This document shows, piece by piece, positions 25,231-32,951 of a stretch of 35,789 nucleotides of DNA. Below the pieces are notes generated by a model. It was not told where the DNA came from and did no database searches. It was given only the letters and a program-made list of their open reading frames with translations. The DNA is from an uncultured beta proteobacterium. GTDB taxonomy: Bacteria; Pseudomonadota; Gammaproteobacteria; Burkholderiales; Burkholderiaceae_C. Numbering within the stretch: the stretch's first letter is position 1; each line of letters begins with the position of its first letter. The translations under genes and the position numbers were made by a program. The stretch spans positions 1 to 35,789 of the forward strand of contig CAIOLZ010000304.1 in the NCBI GenBank assembly GCA_903859265.1. Reading direction: 5' to 3'.

Positions 25231-26113
25231 CGTTGAGCACGGATCCCAGCAAGGCCACGTCACATTGCTGCAGGCGTTGTGCAAGATGGCGGATAGTGGG
25301 GGTCGGACTCTTGTCTTTGCGGGCCACCATCAGGGCCGCACCTGCGCGCGAAGCAATGATGTCGGCGTCGGCGTAATCGCCGCCACTGGGCGTGTCGATC
25401 AGGACCACGTCATATTCCTGGCTGGCAGCATTGAGCATTTGCATGAACGCCAGACGCCCCAGCAATTCCTGGGGATTTGGTGGAATCGCGCCAGCTGGCA
25501 GCACCGACAGGCCCGGCAGGCTGTGTACGGCCCGCACGATTTCCAGCCCGGCGCGACCGGCCAGAATGCTGGATAGTCCAAGCCCCGAGCCGAGCTTGAA
25601 CAGCCCGGCCTGGCCCTTGGTGGCGGGTGAGCGCAGGTCTGCATCAATCAGGAGCGTGCGCTCTCCTTGCTGCGAGAACACGACGGCAAGATTGGCAGCA
25701 ATGAAGCTGCGGCCGTCGCCTTTGCCTGGGCTGACGATGGCCAGTACCTTGTGCAACGGGTTGGCGCTGAACCAGCGCAGCATGATCTGGCTTCTGACTG
25801 CGCGCAGGTTTTCACCAACCGGGCTGAAAGGCTGGTAAGCCGCAACCAGTTGCGTGCTCAGAGTCTGGTCACGTTCCTGCAAATAGGCGTAATCAAACTG
25901 GCGTGACAGGGCGTAGTCCACGTCTTCGCGGGTGATCAGATTCAGTGCAATGGCAGCGTCGCCGAAGGGCAATTTGTGCGCGAGTTGTTGCTCCACTACC
26001 GCGCTGGCGTCTTCCCGGGTGAGCCGCCCGCTGGCGATCAGGATTTCGCCAATCGTGCCGTGTCCGTCGTCCGCACTCGCCGGAATCGAATGCATCAATG
26101 CTTTGGGTGTCAT
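25223..26113 (-). CDS. epsG: chain-length determinant tyrosine-kinase-like protein EpsG
   Basis: A 296-residue cytoplasmic protein started at ATG 26113, overlapping epsF by four bases. Residues about 20-85 resemble the MshE/GspE N-terminal domain (IGEILIASGRLTREDA, ALNLITREDVDYALSRQ). The rest is a MinD/BY-kinase P-loop domain: VSPGKGDGRSFIAANLA, the A' motif TLLIDADLRSPA, and Walker B-like DVVLIDTPSG. In the P-loop the usual Gly-Lys-Ser/Thr reads Gly-Arg-Ser, and there is no tyrosine cluster at the C-terminus (ends LGSVLNDV). It should act with EpsF to set polymer length, as the two halves of GumC/Wzc do, but kinase activity is doubtful without the lysine. I believe Arg is not unusual in this subfamily. 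Confidence 0.9.
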   Translation of the reverse strand: MTPKALMHSIPASADDGHGTIGEILIASGRLTREDASAVVEQQLAHKLPFGDAAIALNLITREDVDYALSRQFDYAYLQERDQTLSTQLVAAYQPFSPVGENLRAVRSQIMLRWFSANPLHKVLAIVSPGKGDGRSFIAANLAVVFSQQGERTLLIDADLRSPATKGQAGLFKLGSGLGLSSILAGRAGLEIVRAVHSLPGLSVLPAGAIPPNPQELLGRLAFMQMLNAASQEYDVVLIDTPSGGDYADADIIASRAGAALMVARKDKSPTPTIRHLAQRLQQCDVALLGSVLNDV

Positions 26114-27486
26114 GTCAGTGCCTTGGGCGTGTTGCGGCCAAAAAGACTGGTTGCGGTGGCAACCGTTCCCAGGCTGGGTATGTCGAGTACCTCGATGAGG
26201 TCCTGCACGGAACGGATGCGGCGGTGCGTGAGTTCCACGCCGAGCGCAACACACAGCCCGAGCAAAGCGCCCAGGATGACGGATACCAGCGTGTTGAGCA
26301 GCAGACGCGGCTTGGAAGGTTCCTGCGGCGCAACGGCGGGGTTGAGCACCGAGATATTGGTCTGATCGGCATGGCTTTCGATGGTTGCCTGTGAGGCGCG
26401 CTGGCTGACCAGCTCAAAGGTGTGCTGTGCCGATTCAATGTCACGGCGCATGACATTGAGTTCATCGCGCTGCTTGTTGAGCAGCAACACGCGGGCTTTC
26501 TGGCTGGCCAGCGTGCCCTGCAAGTGGCGCTCACGCTGCTTGCCCACCTGGTAAGTGGTTTCGATGGCGTCCGTAATCTTTTGCGTTTCGGCTGCAAGCT
26601 GGGCTTTTTCCGCTGCGAGCTCGGATTGCGCGCGCAGCGTCTGCGGATGGTTTTTCCCCAGCGCAATATTGCTGTCGGCCAATTTGCCTTCCATGCGAAC
26701 GATGTCGGCCTTGATGCCGTTGATCAGCGGGCTTTGCATGACTTCGGCGAGGGTGTCGGGGTGTTCGTTGACCCGCTTGCTCTGGCTGTCAGTCGTTTGT
26801 CCCTGCACCGTGGTGAGTTGGCTGGAAGTCTCGTTCAGACGGGCAGTTTCATAGTCGAGACGCTCATCGGCGGTGGTGATGCCGTTGACCTGCTGGTAGG
26901 TGGACATCACGGCCTGCGCGGCTTCGAGTTGGTTGCGGGCGGCTTTGGTTTGCTCCTGAAAAAATGCTGCGTACTGGCGCGCCGGTGCCAGCCGCAAATC
27001 GAGGTTGACATCCATGTACGCCTGTGAAAAAGCGTTCGCCACGGCGGCCGCGAAATCAGGGTCGTTGGCGGTGTAGTTGATGGTGATGATGTTGCTGTCG
27101 CGTGCCGGTTTGACGTCGAGCTTTCGTGCCAGCAAGGCCGCCAGCCAATCATTCAATTGCCCCTGGCCCTTGGTATCCTCCTGCCACTGCTGCCGGATTG
27201 CGGCACTCTGGTCGAGACGCAGCAGCTTGACCACTGCCTTGGCGACCCGGTCGCTGTTGATGATGTCGATTTGTGTCGGCATATAGCCCGGTGCCATCAG
27301 GCCCTGCAGCATCAGACCGCTGACCGGGTCGGGTGATTTCACGTCCACCACCAGCGCGGCACTCGCCGTGTATTGCCTGGACATAACCAGGCTTACCGCC
27401 ACGGTGAGCGCGACCGTGAGCGCAAAGACCAGCAAGACCAGCCTGTAGCGGGCTTTAAAGATCAGGAAAAACTGTTGGAGGTTCAT
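26110..27486 (-). CDS. epsF: chain-length determinant protein EpsF (Wzz family)
   Basis: A 458-residue protein started at ATG 27486 (MNLQQFFLIFKARY), one base after the epsE stop. An N-terminal membrane helix (about 15-36) and a C-terminal one (LLNTLVSVILGALLGLCVAL) enclose a large periplasmic domain. The Wzz N-terminal fold (YTASAALVVDV, IDIINSDRVAKAVV) leads to long coiled coils at about 190-390 (LEAAQAVMSTYQQVNG, LRAQSELAAEKAQLAAETQK, RVLLLNKQRDELNVMRRDIE). The PxxP-like stretch before the second helix is APQEPSKPRLL. The short cytoplasmic tail has no kinase domain, which is supplied by EpsG. It is the periplasmic co-polymerase that sets chain length and links polymerase to the export channel. 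Confidence 0.92.
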   Translation of the reverse strand: MNLQQFFLIFKARYRLVLLVFALTVALTVAVSLVMSRQYTASAALVVDVKSPDPVSGLMLQGLMAPGYMPTQIDIINSDRVAKAVVKLLRLDQSAAIRQQWQEDTKGQGQLNDWLAALLARKLDVKPARDSNIITINYTANDPDFAAAVANAFSQAYMDVNLDLRLAPARQYAAFFQEQTKAARNQLEAAQAVMSTYQQVNGITTADERLDYETARLNETSSQLTTVQGQTTDSQSKRVNEHPDTLAEVMQSPLINGIKADIVRMEGKLADSNIALGKNHPQTLRAQSELAAEKAQLAAETQKITDAIETTYQVGKQRERHLQGTLASQKARVLLLNKQRDELNVMRRDIESAQHTFELVSQRASQATIESHADQTNISVLNPAVAPQEPSKPRLLLNTLVSVILGALLGLCVALGVELTHRRIRSVQDLIEVLDIPSLGTVATATSLFGRNTPKALT

Positions 27487-27487
27487 A

Positions 27488-28327
27488 TCAGAAGATGCTT
27501 TCTTTGATGTAGAGCACGTCATCGGGCAACACCGTATCGGTCAGCAGCGGCTCGATGGGATGAACCTTCCCGTCGGCAGCCTTGCGGTGCAGACGCAACC
27601 GGCTTTCGCTGCCGCGGCTGGTCGGGCCGCCGCCCAGGGCAATGGCCTGCATCACGGTCATTTCGCGCTCAATGCGGTAGGCACCGGGACGCTGTGCTTC
27701 ACCATAGATGTAGAACACCGGTGCACGGTGTACATAAAGAGTGTCACCGCCTTGCAGCACCGTGTCTTTTCCGGCAGCACCCTGCAGGAAGATGGCGGGA
27801 ATATCAATCAGTTCACGAAATGCCTTTCCGTCACGGGTGCCGGTAAGAATGGCAATGTCGTCGCCACCTGGCACAACGCCGCCTGCATTGGCGAGCATGT
27901 CGCTAACCCGCGTGCCGGCGGCCTCCAGCGGGAAGCGCCCGGGCTTGGCCACTTGGCCGAGCACCGAGATCTGGTTGTTGCGCACCTGCACCAGGGAAAT
28001 GGTGACCTGCGGGTTCTGCATGAATCCGCCGCTTTTGAGTTGGCCCGAAATTTTGGTTTCGGCAGCGGATACCGACAGGCCATTGAGATCGACAGCGCCA
28101 ATCAGCGGGAAGGTAATGACGCCGTTTTCCGACAACCGGGTATCCATGCTCAGGTCCGGGTTCTGGAACACCTGTACATGGATCAGGTCGCCCGCACCGA
28201 GCGCGTAGTCCGCTCGGGATTGCGCAAAGCTGCTGCGCGGCAGCATGAGAATGCCGGCCAGGACAATGCTCAGTGCGAGCAGGGCGGTGGCAAAGACGCG
28301 GGGGATTGTGGGATGGTGTGGGGTCAT
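27488..28327 (-). CDS. epsE: polysaccharide export channel protein EpsE (Wza/GumB type)
   Basis: A 279-residue protein started at ATG 28327, giving a clean signal peptide (about 1-35, cleavage after SFAQ). A GTG at 28372 overlapping the epsD stop is an alternative and would allow coupling. The Poly_export domain is YALGAGDLIHVQVFQNPDLS through ITFPLIGAVDLNGLS and NPQVTISLVQ. Two SLBB-type domains follow (ISVLGQVAKPGRFPLEA and YIYGEAQRPGAYRIEREMTV). There is no lipobox cysteine, unlike Wza and GumB. It should form the periplasm-to-outer-membrane export channel; the final helix typical of Wza is short here, and EpsL may provide the outer-membrane barrel. Confidence 0.92.
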   Translation of the reverse strand: MTPHHPTIPRVFATALLALSIVLAGILMLPRSSFAQSRADYALGAGDLIHVQVFQNPDLSMDTRLSENGVITFPLIGAVDLNGLSVSAAETKISGQLKSGGFMQNPQVTISLVQVRNNQISVLGQVAKPGRFPLEAAGTRVSDMLANAGGVVPGGDDIAILTGTRDGKAFRELIDIPAIFLQGAAGKDTVLQGGDTLYVHRAPVFYIYGEAQRPGAYRIEREMTVMQAIALGGGPTSRGSESRLRLHRKAADGKVHPIEPLLTDTVLPDDVLYIKESIF

Positions 28328-28371
28328 GGATAGGTTCCGATCAATGCGGGTGGAGGATTTGATTGCTTGCA

Positions 28372-29337
28372 CTACTTCAGAGCGGCAATGCCTTTTTCCA
28401 CGGTGCTGCTCACGCTGGCAGCTACCGTCGCGGACGTCTTGCTGTCGGTTGAAGCGTCTGCAGCACCGGTGCTTTGGGCGCTTTGCGCGAACTCGCCCAT
28501 ATAGACCACGCCGGCGGCGGCGCGCAGCGCCTTCATGTGCTCCGTGATGGCGTTCTCGATGCGCTGGGTGCTGAGAAACTGTTCGATGCGCGGCAGGGCC
28601 AGGGCTTTGGGTACGGGCTCTGTGCGGGAGCTCAGCAGGCGCAGGATCGTGGCCGAGGTTGGCGTGGAAAACACCAGATCCTGACCGTCCTGCAGTGCGT
28701 GCATGCGTGGCAGCAGGTCCATGGGAATCTGCTCCGCTGCGCGGCTGGTGGTCACCGGGGTGAAGCTGATTTGTTTGGCCTTGAGCCAGCCCGCTACTTC
28801 ATCCATGGACTTGTTGGACAGCGCCATGCTGTTGAACTGTTCCAGCACGGCAGCGCTGCGCGGCACCACAACTTCCTGCACCGTATAGATACGGCGCTCA
28901 GAAAACAGCGCCGGATGCTCATCAAAATATTTCACTGCGTCTTGCGGTGCAGGTTTGGGAAGGGTCAGGACATATTGCCGGACGAAGGCGTTGGCAAGCA
29001 CGGCGCTTTTGGCCGCTTCGATTTGCGCCATCACATCGGGGTCGCGGTTAAGTTTGGACGCCATGGCCTGGTTAACGGCAACCTGCTGATCAATCAGACC
29101 CTCAAGCACGTTGCGGCTCAACAATCGTTCCTGCTCCGGCGTAGTGGCACGGGCACTGCCGTGCGAAAGGGCTGCGTTGACCTGAAGCAAGGAAATTTCC
29201 TCGCTTCCAACCTTGGCAGCCACCTGGGTCGTGGGTTTGGGAGCATCCTTGTTGCTACAGGCTGCAAGGCCCAAAACGCCCGTTGCGAGCAGGGTGCCTA
29301 AAAGGACAGTGTTGGTCGATCGGTAAAACGAAGTCAT
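28372..29337 (-). CDS. epsD: EpsD family peptidyl-prolyl cis-trans isomerase lipoprotein
   Basis: A 321-residue protein with a lipoprotein signal ending at the lipobox LAAC (Cys27). A SurA/PpiD-like chaperone helix region follows (about 40-150: ISLLQVNAALSHG, RNVLEGLIDQQVAVNQA). A parvulin-like PPIase region covers about 155-250 (FSERRIYTVQEVVV, GWLKAKQISFTPV, LPRMHALQDGQDLVF), then a helical part and a Ser/Thr/Ala-rich tail. EpsD proteins sit in PEP-CTERM EPS loci and are thought to help folding of envelope components, perhaps EpsL or PEP-CTERM cargo. It starts 15 bases after epsL. Confidence 0.9.
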   Translation of the reverse strand: MTSFYRSTNTVLLGTLLATGVLGLAACSNKDAPKPTTQVAAKVGSEEISLLQVNAALSHGSARATTPEQERLLSRNVLEGLIDQQVAVNQAMASKLNRDPDVMAQIEAAKSAVLANAFVRQYVLTLPKPAPQDAVKYFDEHPALFSERRIYTVQEVVVPRSAAVLEQFNSMALSNKSMDEVAGWLKAKQISFTPVTTSRAAEQIPMDLLPRMHALQDGQDLVFSTPTSATILRLLSSRTEPVPKALALPRIEQFLSTQRIENAITEHMKALRAAAGVVYMGEFAQSAQSTGAADASTDSKTSATVAASVSSTVEKGIAALK

Positions 29338-29352
29338 GGTGGCGTTCTCTGT

Positions 29353-30519
29353 CTAGAAGCTCAATTGGGTGGACAAACTGATTTGCTGGCCGGTATAGCC
29401 CTGTCCTGCAAGGGTTGAGCTGTGTTCCTGCTGCTGCACTGCGGCGCTTACCTGCCAGCGCCTGCCGGCCATCCAGACCAGCGCCAGGCTGGTGTCATGG
29501 CTGCTGTCTTGGCGCACATTGGTGCTGTCCCCGGGCTGCACGCGAAAGCCCAGTTGCTCCAGCGTTTGGCGAAGTTGCAACTGGACCCAGTTGCCGATCT
29601 GCCAATTCACGCCCCAGTTCAGCGCATCGCGGGTCGTGAACAGTGCAGCGGGCTCCAGGTCAATGGAGAGTTCATGCAAATAGCCTGCGACCAAACTGCT
29701 GCGCTGCGTGATCGCCCAGTTGCCACTGGCGCCGTAGTTGAACCCGCTGAAATTGAGCTGTGTGTTGTACTGGTCAGTTCTGGAAATTTGCGTGATGTAG
29801 GCATCGGCGCTGGTGTCAGCGCGCAGCAACCAATGCAGACGCAAGTCCTCTTCCAATTGCCGGTAGCTGTCACCCGTCGCGGCAAATGCGGCGGTGCCGT
29901 CACTCAGGTAATTGCCGTTCACCGAGATAACACTCAGCCTGATCCAGCTGCCGGAAGAAAAGTCATACCGCAAGCCCAAATCTTCCGAGTTGCTTTGGGT
30001 GTCGGGGTTGCTGGGATCGGTGTATTGGCTGCTGTGCTTGTCCTGGCTGACCCCGGCGATCACGTGCCAGGGTCCGTCCACCTCGTATTGGGCGTCCGCG
30101 CTGTAGTGCGTCTGCGTCTGGCGGTTGGGGCCCGGGCCATAGATGGCGCTGGCGCGGGGCGTCTCGGCCTGCATGGCGTCCACATTGCCTGTCAGGCGCG
30201 GCGTGACGGCCCATTTCCAGCCTGCCGTGTAGTTGGCCTCGGTATGGTCCTGGTCGGTTTCGGTCTGGTACTGGTAGTTGTCGAAATGCGCGTCAACATC
30301 AAACGACTGCAAGCCCTGAAGGGTGTGGAACAGCAGACCGAGTTCGGCTTTGCCGACCTGGTCGGTCACAGTCCCTGCGGGATACCCCGTCTGGTCGCTT
30401 TCCACGGTGTAGGCAGCGGTCACGGTCAGTGGCGATGCGTCCTGCGCCGACACACCAGCGTGAAACAGGCATGTGAACAAGATCATGCCCAGCCGGCGCC
30501 CCATGGATACGGACATCAT
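29353..30519 (-). CDS. epsL: XrtB-associated outer-membrane protein EpsL
   Basis: A 388-residue protein started at ATG 30519, whose A is shared with the TGA of epsB (TGATG). Signal peptide about 1-26 (cleavage after VSAQ). The mature chain is a series of amphipathic beta-strands of 8-12 residues with Trp/Tyr girdles (YTAGWKWAVTPRLTGNV, THYSADAQYEVDGPWHVI, LGLRYDFSSGSWIRLSVI, WGVNWQIGNWVQLQLRQT) and ends QISLSTQLSF, a C-terminal Phe beta-signal. This fits a large outer-membrane barrel and the EpsL family of exosortase-B EPS loci. It probably gives the polymer an exit through the outer membrane with EpsE. Confidence 0.9.
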   Translation of the reverse strand: MMSVSMGRRLGMILFTCLFHAGVSAQDASPLTVTAAYTVESDQTGYPAGTVTDQVGKAELGLLFHTLQGLQSFDVDAHFDNYQYQTETDQDHTEANYTAGWKWAVTPRLTGNVDAMQAETPRASAIYGPGPNRQTQTHYSADAQYEVDGPWHVIAGVSQDKHSSQYTDPSNPDTQSNSEDLGLRYDFSSGSWIRLSVISVNGNYLSDGTAAFAATGDSYRQLEEDLRLHWLLRADTSADAYITQISRTDQYNTQLNFSGFNYGASGNWAITQRSSLVAGYLHELSIDLEPAALFTTRDALNWGVNWQIGNWVQLQLRQTLEQLGFRVQPGDSTNVRQDSSHDTSLALVWMAGRRWQVSAAVQQQEHSSTLAGQGYTGQQISLSTQLSF

Positions 30520-31937
30520 CAATAGGCCTTTCGGTCGTGAAGCACCAGCAAGATGGTGCGAAAAATGATCTTGACGTCCAGCGCCAGGGACCAGTGGCGC
30601 AGATAGTCCAGGTCGCAGTCGATGCGCCCCTGCATCTTGTCCAGGGTATCGGTCTCGCCGCGAAAGCCGCTGATCTGGGCCCAACCGGTGATGCCCGGCT
30701 TGACTTTGTGGCGCACCATATAGCCCTTGATCTGCTTGCGGTAAAACTCGTTGTGTGCAACGGCGTGGGGGCGCGGTCCGACAATGCTCATGCGGCCTTG
30801 CAATACGTTGAAAAATTGCGGCAACTCGTCAAGCGAAGTGCGGCGCAGGAAGGCGCCCAGCGGTGTTATGCGTGCATCGCTGCGCCTGGCCTGAACGACT
30901 GTGGCGCCGTCCTCGCTGACCCTCATGGAGCGGAACTTGTAAACCACAATTTCCTGGCCATCGAGGCCGTAGCGGCGCTGCTTAAAAAGTACCGGACCAT
31001 GCATGCTGAACTTGATGGCCACGGCAATGCCGAGCAAGACGGGGGATATCAGCAACAGAATCAGCGTCGAAAAAACAATATCGCTGGCGCGTTTGACGAG
31101 ACCGTCCAGCCCGGTGAAAGGTGTTTCGCAAACCGCTATCACGGCGGTATCGCAGACTGCACAGGCGTGGCCCTGTATCAGGTCGGTCACGAACATGTCG
31201 GGCACAAAGTAAATGGATGCAGTGGTGTCCTTGAGCGCATCGAGCGCCTGCATGATGCGGGGTTGTGAACTCATGGGTAACGACAGGTAGATCAGTTGCA
31301 CGCGCTGGGTATGCACCAGCGCGGCGAGTTGTTCCATGGTTCCGAGAAACTGCATGTCCGGGTATTGCAGCCGCTGCGGACTGCGACTGTCCACAAATCC
31401 CAATAGCTCGATATGTGACAGCGGGGATGCGGTGAGCCGCCTCCCAAACGCCATGGCCTGTGCGTTGATGCCCACCAGAATGGCGCGTTGGCGCGGCCCC
31501 TGCAGACGCAGTACCCCGGGCGCCGCAACCCGCATCAGCAGACTGATGCCGATTTCGGCCACCGGCGCAGCCCATAGCCAGGTCTTCAGTACAGTTTTCG
31601 GGAATTCTGCAATGGTGTTGCTGGCATAGCCTGCGAAGAGAAACAGGGTCATGATCCAGAGCCAGTTGATCACCACGTTGATGACCAATTGGCCAACCGA
31701 TGATTGCAGTGTCTTCTGGCCGGGAAAGGTGAGTGCGAACACCAGGATGCAAAGGATCCAGTACTGCGGACCCAGGGGGTCGCCCTGCAACATGGCAATC
31801 ACCAGCAGCGACGTGATCAGTGCTACAGGACACAGTAGCGAGTCCAGAAGCCCCAAAAGATCGCCCGAACCAAAAGACATCGGCTGACTTACGCCCATGC
31901 GGGAGACCGAACTCGCAGGAACTTCGACTTTAAGCAT
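30519..31937 (-). CDS. epsB: undecaprenyl-phosphate glucose phosphotransferase EpsB (WcaJ/GumD type)
   Basis: A 472-residue protein whose ATG lies inside the last codons of epsA (8-base overlap). The N-terminal half has four or so membrane helices and a CoA-binding-like domain (RAILVGINAQAMAFGRRL, HIELLGFVDS). The C-terminal half is a bacterial sugar transferase domain: KRASDIVFSTLILLLISPVL membrane hairpin, FKQRRYGLDGQEIVVYKFRS, RRTSLDELPQFFNVLQGRMS, IVGPRPHAVAHNEFY and VKPGITGWAQISGFRGET. These enzymes start EPS repeats by moving a hexose-1-phosphate, normally glucose, from UDP-sugar to undecaprenyl phosphate. It is the counterpart of GumD for the first glucose. Confidence 0.93.
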   Translation of the reverse strand: MLKVEVPASSVSRMGVSQPMSFGSGDLLGLLDSLLCPVALITSLLVIAMLQGDPLGPQYWILCILVFALTFPGQKTLQSSVGQLVINVVINWLWIMTLFLFAGYASNTIAEFPKTVLKTWLWAAPVAEIGISLLMRVAAPGVLRLQGPRQRAILVGINAQAMAFGRRLTASPLSHIELLGFVDSRSPQRLQYPDMQFLGTMEQLAALVHTQRVQLIYLSLPMSSQPRIMQALDALKDTTASIYFVPDMFVTDLIQGHACAVCDTAVIAVCETPFTGLDGLVKRASDIVFSTLILLLISPVLLGIAVAIKFSMHGPVLFKQRRYGLDGQEIVVYKFRSMRVSEDGATVVQARRSDARITPLGAFLRRTSLDELPQFFNVLQGRMSIVGPRPHAVAHNEFYRKQIKGYMVRHKVKPGITGWAQISGFRGETDTLDKMQGRIDCDLDYLRHWSLALDVKIIFRTILLVLHDRKAY

Positions 31938-32775
31938 CGCGGTTCAGAACCGCGACTGCCTGGGCGCGATTGCTTACATTGAGTTTCCGGAATATCCGCT
32001 GCACATTGTTTTTGACGGTGTAGAGGCTGAGTTCGAGGATGCTGGCGATCTCGTCGTTGGTCTTGCCCATGGCAATCCAGTGCAGGATTTCCCGCTCGCG
32101 CGCAGACAGCAGACGTTCCAGTGAAAACCGTTGGTAAAGACCACCCCGCCCAACCGACTGGTGCGGCAAATGCTCTACCTGTCGCAGGGCGTGGTCTATA
32201 TAGGGCAGGACTTGTGTCAGGGTTTTGCAGGCCGCCTCCATGAAGACTTCCTGGGCAGAAAAAACGACATAGAGGCAGTCGTAGCTCCCGCGTTCATCTT
32301 TGATACCGTGGGTGAGTGCGCTGTGCATGCCATGCAGCGCATCAGCGAGGGCGTGATCCCGGGAATTGGGTGTCAGCAGCGTATCGACGTCACTGCCGGC
32401 GCTGACAAACGCTTTTTTTCCATGTTCCAGCCAGCGCGCGTACAGGCGCACGAGCAGGGGTGTCACGATGAAGTCGTTGGCGATATCCGAGCGAATGCCG
32501 CTGACGATGGAGACGATGTCGTGCTGGATATTGCCGGTGACAAAGTCCCCCCAGGCGGCAATCAGAATTCCGTGCGGCAGGTAGCGCTGCATGTCCCCCT
32601 GTAACCAGACAAGGACCTCGAGGTGGCTGCGCAACTTGACCGAATGGGCAAGGGTCCGCTGGTACCGGGTGAGGTCGTCAAGGCTCCACTGCTCTTGAAC
32701 CGAAGCAGATACAGCCGGGGGAACCTCCAGGGCTGGAGCAGAAGGGGCAACAGTGGCTATGGATGGGTATGTCAA
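31930..32775 (-). CDS. epsA: LuxR-type regulator EpsA of the XrtB/PEP-CTERM locus
   Basis: A 281-residue protein. The start is a TTG at 32775 with AGGTAAG about eight bases ahead; the first internal Met (about residue 62) is inside conserved sequence. The N-terminal two thirds are the EpsA-specific domain (VKLRSHLEVLVWLQGDMQRY, HGILIAAWGDF). The C-terminus at about 215-278 is a LuxR/FixJ helix-turn-helix: LSAREREILHWIAMGKTNDE, IASILELSLYTVKNNVQRIF and LNVSNRAQAVAV. It has no receiver domain. It is the first gene of the EPS operon and overlaps epsB, so it is transcribed with its targets and probably controls its own promoter. The ligand is unknown. Confidence 0.92.
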   Translation of the reverse strand: MTYPSIATVAPSAPALEVPPAVSASVQEQWSLDDLTRYQRTLAHSVKLRSHLEVLVWLQGDMQRYLPHGILIAAWGDFVTGNIQHDIVSIVSGIRSDIANDFIVTPLLVRLYARWLEHGKKAFVSAGSDVDTLLTPNSRDHALADALHGMHSALTHGIKDERGSYDCLYVVFSAQEVFMEAACKTLTQVLPYIDHALRQVEHLPHQSVGRGGLYQRFSLERLLSAREREILHWIAMGKTNDEIASILELSLYTVKNNVQRIFRKLNVSNRAQAVAVLNRDA

Positions 32776-32951
32776 CGCGCTTACCTATGATTGAACTGGC
32801 CAAAGGAGTGTCGGCCGGCCGGTTTAATCTTGTCTGTTGTGCTACGCACATACAGCGCAGCCCGATGCCATCGAACATCATCAGCTTGCGACGTCATCTT
32901 GCGGTGTGCCTTCTGCGCCGCGGTGGCCAACCCGCATCAGGGGAGTGAGGG
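32776..32951. promoter_or_regulatory. divergent promoter region of EPS operon and sugar-nucleotide gene
   Basis: This 176-base gap must contain the promoter of the 15-gene leftward operon and that of the rightward pyrophosphorylase gene. GGCCGGCC is palindromic near 32814-32821. I did not find convincing -35/-10 pairs at allowed spacing for either direction. Confidence 0.5.
32834..32855. promoter_or_regulatory. dyad CTGTTGTGC-TAC-GCACATACAG, candidate EpsA site
   Basis: Two arms (32834-32842 and 32846-32855) pair over nine bases with a single bulged T around a TAC centre; the inner five pairs are perfect. It lies 59 bases upstream of the epsA start. LuxR-type proteins bind dyads of about this size, so it could be the EpsA operator; no experimental site is known to me. 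Confidence 0.35.
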
